In this document: in pieces, positions 1 to 8,170 of the stretch
Numbering within the stretch: the first letter of the stretch is position 1
Layout of the letters: the number at the start of each line of letters is the position of its first letter
Assembly: GCF_000414115.1 (NCBI RefSeq)
Contig: NZ_AOPZ01000380.1
Coordinates: 1 to 57,898 of the forward strand
DNA length: 57,898 nucleotides
Reading direction: 5' to 3'
DNA from: Streptomyces aurantiacus JA 4570
Lineage (GTDB): Bacteria > Actinomycetota > Actinomycetes > Streptomycetales > Streptomycetaceae
Made by a program: the position numbers and the translations under genes
Notes under the pieces: generated by a model
Told to the model about the DNA's origin: nothing
What the model saw: the letters and a program-made list of their open reading frames with translations, nothing else
Databases searched by the model: none

Positions 1-20
1 GCCCGTCCGGCGATTGAGGA
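1..20. repeat. Streptomyces intergenic repeat, copy A
   Basis: This block (GCCCGTCCGGCGATTGAGGA) matches 6289-6308 at 19 of 20 positions. It lies at the 3' end of a gene, as such dispersed repeats usually do in Streptomyces genomes. It may be part of a transcription end or a small transposed repeat; the sequence does not decide. Confidence 0.6.
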
Positions 21-28
21 TGAGCGCG

Positions 29-772
29 TCAGCGCGATTCGGCGCCCGCCACAGCGGCCCGCACGATGGACTGCAGCCGTTCGTGGTGGGCGCCCCGCCA
101 GTACACGCGGCCGCAGGCCCCGCACTCCGCGAACACGTCATACGTCCCCCGGGTCCCGCCTTCGAGCCGCTCGGCCACGTCCTCCTTGCGGGCCGCCCGC
201 AGGGCGCCGTTGCAGGCGGTGCACCGCGTCCACGGCCGCAGCGGCGGCGCGAACCGCTCCAGGACGTCGCTGAGCTGCTCGTCGGGCCGGTCGCTGTAGA
301 CGTACGCGCCCGCCCAGAGCTCGCGCCGCCGCAGCAGCCCCCGGTCCCGGCTGAGCAGCACCCGCCGTTCGGCGGCGGACTTCGCGGCGAGCACGGGGTC
401 GCCCAGGTCCGTGCTCTCGTACGCCGTGTCGACGCCGAGCAGCCGCAACCGCCGCGCCAGCGTGCCCAGATGGACGTCGAGGAGGAAGCGCAGCGGCTCC
501 TCGGGGGCCTCGTCGGGCCGCACCCGCTGCGGCCGGGGCACGGCCCGCACCTCGACCCGCTGCCCGGCGGCGGGCACATGCGCGGCCGGCACCTCGCGTC
601 CGTCCACGACGAGCGCGCCGACCTCCGTGAGCGGCACGCCGAGGGACTCGACGACGTGTCCGAGCGTGGACGCGCCGTCGGTGACCGCCGTGGTGGGCCC
701 CTTCCGGCGCTGGTGCGAGACGAAGAGCGCGAGGCCGGGGGCGAAGTCGACGAGGATCTCCGGACCGTTCAT
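29..772 (-). CDS. Mut7-C RNase domain protein with ubiquitin-like N-terminus
   Basis: Predicted 247-residue cytoplasmic protein. Residues about 1-80 look like a beta-grasp (ubiquitin-like) domain and residues about 90-245 like the Mut7-C domain, a PIN-fold RNase domain. Visible support includes the LDVHLGTLARRLRLLG segment, the LLSRDRGLL segment with its conserved acidic residue, and two CxxC pairs (CTAC and CGAC) that form a zinc ribbon near the C-terminus. This two-domain architecture is conserved in actinobacteria, but the RNA substrate is unknown. The ATG at 770-772 is the most upstream start. It is encoded alone, 40 bp downstream of the TetR gene on the same strand, so co-transcription is possible. 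RNase activity is inferred from fold only. Confidence 0.85.
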   Translation of the reverse strand: MNGPEILVDFAPGLALFVSHQRRKGPTTAVTDGASTLGHVVESLGVPLTEVGALVVDGREVPAAHVPAAGQRVEVRAVPRPQRVRPDEAPEEPLRFLLDVHLGTLARRLRLLGVDTAYESTDLGDPVLAAKSAAERRVLLSRDRGLLRRRELWAGAYVYSDRPDEQLSDVLERFAPPLRPWTRCTACNGALRAARKEDVAERLEGGTRGTYDVFAECGACGRVYWRGAHHERLQSIVRAAVAGAESR

Positions 773-812
773 GCGGCCAGGATATGAGGGCAGCGCCCCT
801 CGACGGGCCCGG

Positions 813-1511
813 TCAGGCCCTGAATCCGGTCGACAGCATGTCCAGCGTGCGGTCCACCAAATCGCCCAGGTCGTCCTGGTGGTCGTGCTCGGCCCAGTAC
901 GCCGACACCTCCGTGAGGGCGCCGATCAGTCCCATGGAGAACGCCCTGACCTCCAGGTCGCCGGCGTCACGGCCGGTGCGTTCGGCGATGACGCGGCACA
1001 GCATGCGGCCGGTGACGGACATGCTCTCCAGCATCCGCGAGCGCACCGCGGGCACCTCGACCATCAGCTTGGTGCGCAGCCGCGAGATCTCCGGCTCCTC
1101 CGCGGGGCCGAGGCGGACGGCCCGGCGCAGCACCTGCCGCAGGGACTCCACGATCGGCTCGTCGGCGGGCCGCGCGCGCAGGTCCTCCTCCAGGAGCGGG
1201 TCGTACTCGTCGGTGAGGACGATGTCCTCCTTGGTCGGGAAGTACCGGAACACGGTGGACGGCGAGACCTCCGCCGCCTCCGCGATCTGCTCGACCGTCG
1301 TCGCCTCGTACCCCTGCTCGCGGATCAGCCGGTACGTCGCGTCCCGGATCGCGATCCGCGTCTTCAGCTTCTTGCGTTCCCGCAGCCCCATCCCTGCGGT
1401 GCCGGCCGGACCGGGCGCCGGGGCCGCCGGGGAGGTGGCCCGGGAGTCTGGGGCGGCGGAGGGCTCGGGGGTCTTGGTGCGTGCGGCCGTCATGGCGTCA
1501 TTGTCGGACAT
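813..1511 (-). CDS. TetR family transcriptional regulator
   Basis: Predicted 232-residue repressor. The helix-turn-helix is at about residues 71-91 (TTVEQIAEAAEVS then STVFRYFPTKED), the hallmark of TetR proteins, followed by an all-helical ligand-binding domain. The first 40 residues are Ala/Pro-rich and poorly structured, so a start at Met41 (MGLRERKK) is also possible. I chose the ATG at 1509-1511 because it overlaps the 3' end of the MFS gene by 14 bp, implying translational coupling. Its likely operator is the perfect palindrome at 3058-3074 in front of the MFS gene, so it probably represses the exporter and itself. The ligand is unknown. Confidence 0.9.
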   Translation of the reverse strand: MSDNDAMTAARTKTPEPSAAPDSRATSPAAPAPGPAGTAGMGLRERKKLKTRIAIRDATYRLIREQGYEATTVEQIAEAAEVSPSTVFRYFPTKEDIVLTDEYDPLLEEDLRARPADEPIVESLRQVLRRAVRLGPAEEPEISRLRTKLMVEVPAVRSRMLESMSVTGRMLCRVIAERTGRDAGDLEVRAFSMGLIGALTEVSAYWAEHDHQDDLGDLVDRTLDMLSTGFRA

Positions 1512-3054
1512 CCGTGGGGGCGGGGGCCATGCCGGTGCCGGTCGCCGCGTCGCGCACGGCGCGCGGCAGGAGCGCGGCCACGAGCAGCGCGGCCACCAGT
1601 GCCGCGATGCCGCTGACCAGAAGGACGACGTCCATCCCGTGTACGTACGCGGAGTTCGCGGACGCCACCAGGCCGGGCGCGTCGGTGCGCTCGGCCACCA
1701 TGTGCGCGGCCACCACCGAATCCCCCGCCGCGCCGGCCGCGGGGTCCGGCAGCCCGCCGGTGTCGAGCCGGTCGGTGTAGAGGCCGGACAGCAGCGAGCC
1801 GAGCAGCGCGATGCCGACCGCGGCACCCACCTGACGTACCGTCATGATCAGCCCGGAACCCGAACCGGCCCGGTCCACCGGCAGCGTTCCCAGCGCCGCG
1901 TCCATGGCAGGCACGGTCCCGAAGCCGAAGCCGAGCCCCGCGATCGAGAGCCACAGCGCCGTGAAGCCGAAGCCGGACCCGGCGGTCGTGCGGCTGCCGA
2001 GGATCGCGGCGAAGGCGAGGACCGTCAGGCCCGCGCTGATCACGGCGGGCGAGCCGAAGCGGCGTACGAGCGGCTCGGTGGCCCTGCCCGCGACGACGAG
2101 CCCGCCCATCATCGGCAGCAGCCGGAGGCCGGTGCCGAGGGCGTCGTTGCCGAGGACCGCCTGGAGGTAGGGCGGCAGCACGAACATCAGGCCGGCGAGC
2201 ACGAACATCACGAGCGTCGCCGCGAGCGTGTTCAGCAGGAAGCCGCGGTGCGCGAGGAGCGACAGGTCGAGCATGGGCCGCGCGACGCGGCGCTCGCGCA
2301 GTACGAGCGCCCCGATCAGGACGACGGCCGAGGCTTCGGCGCCGAGCACCAGGGGGTCGGACCAGCCACGGCCGGGGGCCTCGATGATCCCGTAGACGAG
2401 CGCGGCGAGGCCGGACGCGACGAGCGCGGTGGAGAGGGCGTCGACCTTCGGCGCGGACGGGTCGGTGGTCTCGGGCAGCAGCAGGGCGCACGCGGTGATG
2501 CCGAGGGCGACCATCGGGACGTTGATGAGGAAGATCGAGCCCCACCAGAAGTGGTCGAGCAGGAAGCCGCCGACGATCGGCCCGAGGGGCAGGCCCAGCG
2601 CGGAGGCCGCCGTGACGATGCCGACCGCCTTGGTGCGCTCGCCGGGACCGAACAGCGCGGGCAGCACGGCCATCGCGAGCGGCATCACGAGCGCGCCGCC
2701 CAGGCCCATCACGGCGCGCGCCACGACGACCAGCGCCACGGAGCCGACGAGCGTCCCGATCAGCGAGCCGACGAGGAAGATCCCGAGCCCGGTGATCAGC
2801 ATCCGGCGCCGCCCGAACCGGTCCCCGAGCAGCCCCGCGGGAAGCATCAGCGCCGCGAACACCACCACGTACGCGTCGGCCATCCACTGCTGCTCACCCG
2901 TGCTCGCGCCCAGCTGGTCGGCCATCGTCGGCAGCGCCACGTTGAGGATCGTCATGTCGAAGCCGAGCACGAGCATGGTCGCGACGAGGGCGCCGAGCGC
3001 CAGCCAGCGGCGGGGGTCCTGCCGTGCGCCGTCCGGCGAGGTGACAGTGGGCAT
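1498..3054 (-). CDS. MFS drug-type exporter (DHA2/EmrB-QacA family, 14 TM)
   Basis: Predicted 518-residue integral membrane proton antiporter. It has the DHA2 signatures: LGFDMTILNVALP in TM1, the motif A loop GDRFGRRRML after TM2, and a motif C-like stretch in TM5. The length and roughly 14 hydrophobic segments match EmrB/QacA-type multidrug exporters. It is the first gene of a two-gene operon with the TetR repressor. The start at 3052-3054 lies three bases from the palindromic operator. It probably exports a toxic compound or antibiotic sensed by the repressor; the substrate cannot be read from the sequence. Confidence 0.9.
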   Translation of the reverse strand: MPTVTSPDGARQDPRRWLALGALVATMLVLGFDMTILNVALPTMADQLGASTGEQQWMADAYVVVFAALMLPAGLLGDRFGRRRMLITGLGIFLVGSLIGTLVGSVALVVVARAVMGLGGALVMPLAMAVLPALFGPGERTKAVGIVTAASALGLPLGPIVGGFLLDHFWWGSIFLINVPMVALGITACALLLPETTDPSAPKVDALSTALVASGLAALVYGIIEAPGRGWSDPLVLGAEASAVVLIGALVLRERRVARPMLDLSLLAHRGFLLNTLAATLVMFVLAGLMFVLPPYLQAVLGNDALGTGLRLLPMMGGLVVAGRATEPLVRRFGSPAVISAGLTVLAFAAILGSRTTAGSGFGFTALWLSIAGLGFGFGTVPAMDAALGTLPVDRAGSGSGLIMTVRQVGAAVGIALLGSLLSGLYTDRLDTGGLPDPAAGAAGDSVVAAHMVAERTDAPGLVASANSAYVHGMDVVLLVSGIAALVAALLVAALLPRAVRDAATGTGMAPAPTDVRQ

Positions 3055-3057
3055 GAA

Positions 3058-3091
3058 TTGAGAGTAGCTCTCAAAAGGTGCTCGCTGTCAA
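3058..3091 (-). promoter_or_regulatory. TetR operator overlapping the MFS-TetR promoter
   Basis: TTGAGAGTAGCTCTCAA (3058-3074) is a perfect inverted repeat with 7-bp arms and a 3-bp centre. On the minus strand a perfect -35 box TTGACA lies at 3091-3086 and a TACTCT -10 box at 3066-3061, inside the palindrome (spacer 19 bp). A repressor bound here would block RNA polymerase. The start codon is about 6 bp from the -10 box, so the message would be nearly leaderless or start elsewhere. Binding by the adjacent TetR protein is inferred. Confidence 0.75.
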
Positions 3092-3126
3092 TATCGCCTT
3101 AGAGCTCGATTGGTCCTGTTGTTCGG

Positions 3127-3156
3127 CGGGTGCGGGTTGTTCTGGGCTGGTCGCGC
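3127..3156. repeat. 30-bp intergenic repeat, copy 1
   Basis: These 30 bases are identical to 8141-8170. Both copies lie in intergenic DNA near gene ends, and both are followed by a GC-rich CCCCGCGCCCCTT-like stretch. This copy is followed by a hairpin with a TTCG loop (around 3188-3207). It is a dispersed Streptomyces-type repeat of unknown function. Confidence 0.75.
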
Positions 3157-3220
3157 CCCGCGGCGGAGCCGCCGATGTCACAGCCCCGCGCCCCTTCGGG
3201 GCGCGCGTTCCGCCGCCAAC

Positions 3221-3253
3221 AAAAAAGGGGGCCGCGGCGTACGCCGCGGCCCC
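3221..3253 (-). terminator. Rho-independent terminator of the hemolysin III gene
   Basis: A perfect 26-base palindrome at 3228-3253 (13-bp half: GGGGCCGCGGCGT) is followed on the minus strand by six T residues (plus-strand A run 3221-3226). It lies 38 bp downstream of the hemolysin III stop codon, in the right orientation to end that transcript. Confidence 0.85.
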
Positions 3254-3291
3254 GGAGGAAACCGTGAGTGAAACCGCCCCCCCTGGGGGCG

Positions 3292-4035
3292 TCAGCCGTG
3301 TTGGTACGCGACCAGGGAGATCCCCACGTAATGCACCGCGAACGCCGCGAGTGTGAAGGAGTGGAAGACCTCGTGGAAGCCGAACCAGCGGGGGGAGGGG
3401 TTGGGGCGCTTGAAGCCGTACACCACGCCGCCCGCGCTGTAGAGGAGGCCGCCGACGATGACCAGGACGAGGACCGCGAGGCCGCCCGTGCGCAGGAAGT
3501 CGGGCAGGAAGAAGACGGCCGCCCAGCCCATCGCGAGATAGCAGGGGGTGTAGAGCCAGCGGGGGGCGCCGACCCAGAAGACGCGGAAGACTATGCCCGC
3601 CGCGGCGGCCGCCCAGATGCCCCACATCAGCCACTGGCCCTTGGCGTCGGGGAGGAGCAGCAGGGTCAGCGGGGTGTACGTGCCCGCGATGATCAGGAAG
3701 ATGTTGGCGTGGTCGAGTCTGCGCAGCACCCCGTCCGCGCGTGGACTCCAGTCGCCGCGGTGGTAGAGCGCGCTCACGCCGAACAGCAGGCAGGCCGTGA
3801 GGACGTAGATCCCGCAGGCTATGCGGCCGCGCGTGGAGTCCGCGAGGGCGGTGAGGAACACGCCCGAGATCAGCACCGCCGGGAACATGCCGGCGTGCAG
3901 CCAGCCGCGCAGCTTGGGCTTCGCGGGAAGCGCGGGCAGGGGCGCGGGTCCGGACGCGCCGGCCGCGGCCGGATCCGGGACGCCTGCGGAGGAGTTCACG
4001 ATCGCGTCGGGGACGGGTGCGGTCATGACCGGCAT
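3292..4035 (-). CDS. Hemolysin III family membrane protein (PAQR/TrhA-like)
   Basis: Predicted 247-residue protein with about seven membrane helices after a Pro/Ala-rich N-terminus of roughly 40 residues. Diagnostic motifs are SALYHR after TM2, LDHANIFLIIAGTYTP in the middle, and HEVFHSF near the end; the Ser and His residues are the presumed metal site shared by PAQR and hemolysin III proteins. The family is tied to membrane lipid homeostasis in bacteria, and a haemolytic role is not implied. Two starts are possible, ATG at 4035 and ATG at 4026. An operator-like palindrome begins 4 bp before the first. Transcription ends at the strong hairpin at 3221-3253. Confidence 0.88.
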   Translation of the reverse strand: MPVMTAPVPDAIVNSSAGVPDPAAAGASGPAPLPALPAKPKLRGWLHAGMFPAVLISGVFLTALADSTRGRIACGIYVLTACLLFGVSALYHRGDWSPRADGVLRRLDHANIFLIIAGTYTPLTLLLLPDAKGQWLMWGIWAAAAAGIVFRVFWVGAPRWLYTPCYLAMGWAAVFFLPDFLRTGGLAVLVLVIVGGLLYSAGGVVYGFKRPNPSPRWFGFHEVFHSFTLAAFAVHYVGISLVAYQHG

Positions 4036-4038
4036 CGT

Positions 4039-4056
4039 ACCTACGGAACCGTAAGT
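4039..4056. promoter_or_regulatory. Operator-like palindrome at the hemolysin III start
   Basis: ACCTACGGAACCGTAAGT has 8-bp arms with one mismatch (core TACGG-AA-CCGTA). It sits just upstream of the hemolysin III start codon. Its form resembles TetR-type operators with a TACGG half-site. No TetR gene adjoins it directly, so the regulator is unknown. Confidence 0.5.
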
Positions 4057-4320
4057 TAGGTATCAAGGCCGACGTACCAGAAGGCTACAAGTGGCGAGCC
4101 TCACGGTCACGGGTGTGAGCGCGCCCGGATGCGGGAACAGCGAGTGGCAATGCTCACGCCGCTCAGGTGTGAGGCACTCTGGACAGATGCGCAAACGCGT
4201 CGGATGATCAAATGAGTGCGGTCGGCACCGGATGAGCGCCAAAGAGTTCGAAGCAGTGAAGCGTCCGGGTCGCAGCCCCCACGGGGCCCCAACCACAAAA
4301 ACCCTCGTATAGGAGCAATC

Positions 4321-6180
4321 GTGGCGCGCGATATCGCGGCTCCCCTGTCAGCGACGTCCGTGGGCACCGTCCCCACCGACCACCAGGAGCTCGTCTCCTG
4401 GGTGAACGAGATCGCCGAACTGACGCAGCCGGACCGGGTGGTCTGGTGTGACGGCTCCGAGGCCGAGTACGAGCGCCTGTGCGAGGAGCTCGTGGCCAAG
4501 GGCACCTTCAAGAAGCTGGACCCGATCAAGCGGCCCAACTCCTACTACGCGGCCTCCGACCCGACCGACGTCGCGCGCGTCGAGGACCGCACGTTCATCT
4601 GCTCCGAGAAGGAGGCGGACGCCGGGCCCACCAACCACTGGAAGGCCCCCGCCGAGATGCGGAAGATCTTCACCGGTGAGGGCGGTGAAGACGGCCGGGG
4701 CGGGATCTTCCGGGGCTCCATGCGCGGCCGCACCATGTACGTCGTGCCGTTCTGCATGGGCCCGCTCGGCTCGCCGCTGTCCGCGATCGGCGTCGAGATC
4801 ACCGACTCCGCGTACGTCGCCGTGTCCATGCGCACCATGACCCGCATGGGTCAGCCGGTCCTGGACGAGCTCGGCTCCGACGGCTTCTTCGTGAAGGCCG
4901 TGCACACCCTGGGCGCCCCGCTGGAGCCGGGCCAGGCGGACGTCCCCTGGCCCTGCAACTCCACGAAGTACATCTCGCACTTCCCGGAGTCCCGCGAGAT
5001 CTGGTCGTACGGCTCGGGCTACGGCGGCAACGCCCTGCTCGGCAAGAAGTGCTACGCCCTGCGCATCGCGTCCGTCATGGCGCGCGACGAGGGCTGGCTC
5101 GCCGAGCACATGCTGATCCTGAAGCTCACCCCGCCCACCGGTGAGTCCAAGTACGTCGCCGCCGCCTTCCCGTCGGCCTGCGGCAAGACGAACCTCGCCA
5201 TGCTGGAGCCCACGATCTCCGGCTGGACCGTCGAGACCATCGGCGACGACATCGCCTGGATGCGGTTCGGCGAGGACGGCCGCCTCTACGCGATCAACCC
5301 CGAGGCGGGCTTCTTCGGCGTCGCGCCCGGCACCGGCGAGCACACCAACGCCAACGCGATGAAGACGCTCTGGGGCAACTCGGTCTTCACCAACGTCGCC
5401 CTCACCGACGACAACGACATCTGGTGGGAGGGCATGACCGAGGAGCAGCCCAAGCACCTCACGGACTGGAAGGGCAACGACTGGACGCCGGACTCGGAGA
5501 CCCCGGCCGCCCACCCGAACGCCCGCTTCACGGTCCCCGCCTCCCAGTGCCCGATCATCGCGCCCGAGTGGGAGGACCCCAAGGGCGTGCCGATCTCGGC
5601 GATCCTCTTCGGCGGCCGCCGCGCCTCCGCCGTGCCGCTGGTCACCGAGTCCTTCGACTGGAACCACGGCGTCTTCCTCGGCGCGAACGTCGCCTCCGAG
5701 AAGACCGCCGCGGCCGAGGGCAAGGTCGGCGAGCTGCGCCGCGACCCGTTCGCGATGCTGCCGTTCTGCGGCTACAACATGGGCGACTACATGGCCCATT
5801 GGGTGAAGGTCGGCGCGGACAAGGATGCCGCGAAGCTGCCGAAGATCTACTACGTGAACTGGTTCCGGAAGAACGAGGCCGGGAAGTTCGTCTGGCCCGG
5901 CTTCGGTGAGAACAGCCGCGTCCTGAAGTGGATCGTGGACCGCCTCGACGGCCGTGCGGACGGCGTCGAGACCCCGATCGGCGTCCTCCCGACGCCGGAG
6001 TCCCTCGACACCGACGGCCTCGAACTGCCCGCCGCCGACCTGGAGTTCCTGCTCACGGTCGACAAGGAGGTCTGGCGCGAGGAGGCTGCGCTCGTGCCCG
6101 AGCACCTCAACACCTTCGGGGACCACACCCCGAAGGAGCTGTGGGACGAATACCGCGCGCTGGTCGCCCGCCTGGGCTGA
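4321..6180 (+). CDS. pckG: Phosphoenolpyruvate carboxykinase (GTP)
   Basis: Predicted 619-residue cytosolic enzyme that converts oxaloacetate plus GTP to phosphoenolpyruvate, GDP and CO2, the entry to gluconeogenesis. The P-loop FPSACGKTNLAML lies at about residues 281-293 and the kinase-2 motif GDDIAWM at about 307. The segments RTMYVVPFCMGPLGSP and GGRRAS are typical of the GTP class. Length matches the family (about 610). The start is the GTG at 4321, preceded by AGGAG at 4312-4316; an upstream ATG at 4216 would add 35 non-conserved residues. A hairpin terminator follows at 6216-6239. The 285-bp gap before it (4036-4320) must hold the divergent promoters, but I could not identify convincing -10/-35 boxes. 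Confidence 0.97.
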   Translation: MARDIAAPLSATSVGTVPTDHQELVSWVNEIAELTQPDRVVWCDGSEAEYERLCEELVAKGTFKKLDPIKRPNSYYAASDPTDVARVEDRTFICSEKEADAGPTNHWKAPAEMRKIFTGEGGEDGRGGIFRGSMRGRTMYVVPFCMGPLGSPLSAIGVEITDSAYVAVSMRTMTRMGQPVLDELGSDGFFVKAVHTLGAPLEPGQADVPWPCNSTKYISHFPESREIWSYGSGYGGNALLGKKCYALRIASVMARDEGWLAEHMLILKLTPPTGESKYVAAAFPSACGKTNLAMLEPTISGWTVETIGDDIAWMRFGEDGRLYAINPEAGFFGVAPGTGEHTNANAMKTLWGNSVFTNVALTDDNDIWWEGMTEEQPKHLTDWKGNDWTPDSETPAAHPNARFTVPASQCPIIAPEWEDPKGVPISAILFGGRRASAVPLVTESFDWNHGVFLGANVASEKTAAAEGKVGELRRDPFAMLPFCGYNMGDYMAHWVKVGADKDAAKLPKIYYVNWFRKNEAGKFVWPGFGENSRVLKWIVDRLDGRADGVETPIGVLPTPESLDTDGLELPAADLEFLLTVDKEVWREEAALVPEHLNTFGDHTPKELWDEYRALVARLG

Positions 6181-6215
6181 GCCTTCGATTCTCCGCTGCG
6201 GCGCGGTGGGGGGAC

Positions 6216-6239
6216 ACCGCGCCTGCGGCGCGGTTTTTT
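6216..6239 (+). terminator. Rho-independent terminator of pckG
   Basis: ACCGCGCC-TGC-GGCGCGGT forms an 8-bp perfect stem with a 3-base loop, followed by TTTTT. It begins 36 bp after the pckG stop codon. Confidence 0.85.
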
Positions 6240-6288
6240 CCCACCCGCCCGCCCTTACTACCTACCGGAACAGTCCGGCGAGGTATCA

Positions 6289-6308
6289 GCCCGTCCGGCG
6301 TTTGAGGA
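6289..6308. repeat. Streptomyces intergenic repeat, copy B
   Basis: GCCCGTCCGGCGTTTGAGGA matches the block at 1-20 with one mismatch. It lies between the pckG terminator and the convergent small gene. Confidence 0.65.
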
Positions 6309-6364
6309 CGAGGCCCGGAGGGCAGGGCCGAAAAGGGGGGAGAGGGGGCGCAGCCCCCATAGGG

Positions 6365-6775
6365 CTAGGCGGCGGGAACCAAGTGGGCGGCCTCCGCATG
6401 GGCCTCCATGCGGCGGGCCGCCAGAATCGCCGCGCCGGTGTCCGCGCGGGACGCGGCCACCACCAGCGCCCGCCCCGCCAGGGCATGCGCGCGCTGATGC
6501 AGCGCGGCCACATGCGGCTCGTGGATGGCGGTGGCGACCGAGGCGCGGACCGGCGGCAGCCCCCCGCGCAGCCGCGCCACCTGCGCGGCAAGCTGTTCGG
6601 CGGCCGCGTCCAGACCGGGCTCGGCGGACAGGGCACGCAGCTCGTCGGTCACGGCGAGCAACGCGGCGAGGTGACCGGCGAGCTGGATGTCCAGCTCCTC
6701 CTCGCGGGAGCGGTGCGGGAAGTCGCCCGGGTCGGCCAGGGCATGGACCGACTTGGTGCGGATCGGCTCGTACAT
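6365..6775 (-). CDS. Conserved hypothetical protein, all-helical, 136 aa
   Basis: I do not recognise a named family. The predicted product is Ala-rich, soluble and strongly helical, with a regular pattern of hydrophobic residues and no signal peptide or membrane segment. The ATG at 6773-6775 has a good GGAGG ribosome site 8 bases upstream. A competing frame (6258-6809) lacks such support. The gene is on its own between pckG (convergent) and the aminotransferase (same strand, upstream). A Fur-box-like palindrome at 6816-6830 lies 41 bp before the start, which suggests metal- or redox-linked control, but this is inference. Confidence 0.65.
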   Translation of the reverse strand: MYEPIRTKSVHALADPGDFPHRSREEELDIQLAGHLAALLAVTDELRALSAEPGLDAAAEQLAAQVARLRGGLPPVRASVATAIHEPHVAALHQRAHALAGRALVVAASRADTGAAILAARRMEAHAEAAHLVPAA

Positions 6776-6815
6776 GGGATGGCCTCCAAGCGGGTTGCTT
6801 GAAAGCCATCCTACA

Positions 6816-6830
6816 TTAGATTCTGTCTAA
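6816..6830. promoter_or_regulatory. Fur/PerR-like palindrome
   Basis: TTAGATTCTGTCTAA has 5-bp perfect arms around a 5-bp centre, in an unusually AT-rich stretch between two minus-strand genes. Its size and TTAG ends resemble Fur-superfamily boxes. Neither neighbouring gene is a known metal-response gene, so the assignment is tentative. Confidence 0.35.
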
Positions 6831-6864
6831 AGTTGACTGAAGCCTTGGCGGAGACCGCGGAGAC

Positions 6865-8076
6865 CTACGGCTGGCTGTAGCCGTCCAGGAACGTTCCGAT
6901 CCGGGTGACCGCCTCCGTCAGATCCGACGCCGTCGGCAGCGTCACGATCCGGAAGTGGTCGGGCTCCGGCCAGTTGAAGCCCGTGCCGTGGACCACCATG
7001 ATCTTCTCGGCGCGGAGCAGGTCGAGGACCAGCTGCCGGTCGTCCTTGACCTTGAAGACCTTCGGGTCGAGGCGCGGGAAGAGATACAGCGAGCCCTTGG
7101 GCTTGACGCAGGTCACGCCGGGGATCTGAGTCAGCAGGTCGTACGCCGCGTCGCGCTGTTCGAGCAGCCGCCCGCCCGGCAGGACCAGGTCGCCGATGGT
7201 CTGCCGCCCGGTGAGCGCGGCGACGACGCCGTGCTGTCCCGGCATGTTCGCGCACAGGCGCATGTTCGCCAGGATCGTCAGGCCCTCGATGTACGAGGCG
7301 GCGTGCGCCTTCGGCCCGGAGACGGACATCCAGCCGACGCGGTAACCGGCCACGCGATACGCCTTCGACATGCCGTTGAAGGTGAGCGTGAGCAGGTCCG
7401 GGGCGACGGCGGCGGTCGGCGTGTGCGTCGCGCCGTCGTACAGGATCTTGTCGTAGATCTCGTCCGAGCAGACCAGGAGGTTGTGGCGGCGGGCGATGTC
7501 GGTCAGGGCGCGGACCATCGCCTCGTCGTACACCGCGCCGGTCGGGTTGTTCGGGTTGATGATCACGAGCGCCTTGGTGCGGTCGGTGATCTTGCGCTCG
7601 ATGTCGGCGAGGTCCGGCATCCAGTCCGCCTGCTCGTCGCAGCGGTAGTGCACGGCGGTGCCGCCGGAGAGGGAGACCGCGGCGGTCCACAGCGGGTAGT
7701 CCGGCGCGGGTACGAGCACCTCGTCGCCGTCGTCGAGCAGGCCCTGCATGGCCATCACGATCAGCTCGGAGACGCCGTTGCCGATGAAGACGTGCTCGAC
7801 GTCGGTCTCGATGCCGAGCGTCTGGTTGTGCATCACGACCGCGCGGCGCGCCGCGAGCAGGCCCTTCGCGTCGCCGTACCCGTGCGCGTCGCCGACGTTG
7901 CGGAGGATGTCCTCCAGGATCTCCGGCGGGCACTCGAAGCCGAAGGCTGCGGGGTTGCCGGTGTTGAGCTTGAGGATGCGGTGGCCTGCGGCCTCCAGCC
8001 GCATCGCCTCCTCGAGGACCGGGCCCCGGATCTCGTAACAGACGTTGGCGAGCTTGGTCGACTGGATCACCTGCAT
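6865..8076 (-). CDS. PLP-dependent aminotransferase (AlaA-like, class I/II)
   Basis: Predicted 403-residue cytosolic aminotransferase. The PLP-binding lysine is in the segment FNGMSKAYRVAGYR, about residue 238. The cofactor-binding Asn segment NPNNPTG and the substrate Arg region (HFRIVTLP) are also clear. The sequence is closest in style to E. coli AlaA (glutamate-pyruvate aminotransferase, 405 residues), so alanine synthesis from pyruvate and glutamate is the best guess. The start is set at the ATG at 8074-8076 (MQVIQSTKLANVCYEIRG), where homologous sequence begins. Extending to 8196 would read through an intergenic repeat and add 40 residues of no coding character. Confidence 0.92.
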   Translation of the reverse strand: MQVIQSTKLANVCYEIRGPVLEEAMRLEAAGHRILKLNTGNPAAFGFECPPEILEDILRNVGDAHGYGDAKGLLAARRAVVMHNQTLGIETDVEHVFIGNGVSELIVMAMQGLLDDGDEVLVPAPDYPLWTAAVSLSGGTAVHYRCDEQADWMPDLADIERKITDRTKALVIINPNNPTGAVYDEAMVRALTDIARRHNLLVCSDEIYDKILYDGATHTPTAAVAPDLLTLTFNGMSKAYRVAGYRVGWMSVSGPKAHAASYIEGLTILANMRLCANMPGQHGVVAALTGRQTIGDLVLPGGRLLEQRDAAYDLLTQIPGVTCVKPKGSLYLFPRLDPKVFKVKDDRQLVLDLLRAEKIMVVHGTGFNWPEPDHFRIVTLPTASDLTEAVTRIGTFLDGYSQP

Positions 8077-8140
8077 CCCCCGAGCGTACTCGGGCGGGGG
8101 CGCCTTTCGCGGGGAGAGCTCGGTCACTTCGGCCGGTAGG

Positions 8141-8170
8141 CGGGTGCGGGTTGTTCTGGGCTGGTCGCGC
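8141..8170. repeat. 30-bp intergenic repeat, copy 2
   Basis: Identical over 30 bases to 3127-3156. It lies between the divergent aminotransferase and protease genes, just upstream of the aminotransferase start. Confidence 0.75.

Noticed and set aside
784..3102. 772-residue plus-strand frame across the TetR/MFS genes
   Set aside because: Low-complexity Arg/Glu/His-rich translation opposite two clear genes; no ribosome site.
4348..6126. 592-residue frame antisense to pckG
   Set aside because: Shadow of the conserved PEP carboxykinase frame; no domain.
6258..6809. 183-residue frame overlapping the 136-aa gene
   Set aside because: Arg/Gly/Pro-rich, with no ribosome site; the frame 6365-6775 has GGAGG and a plausible helical product.
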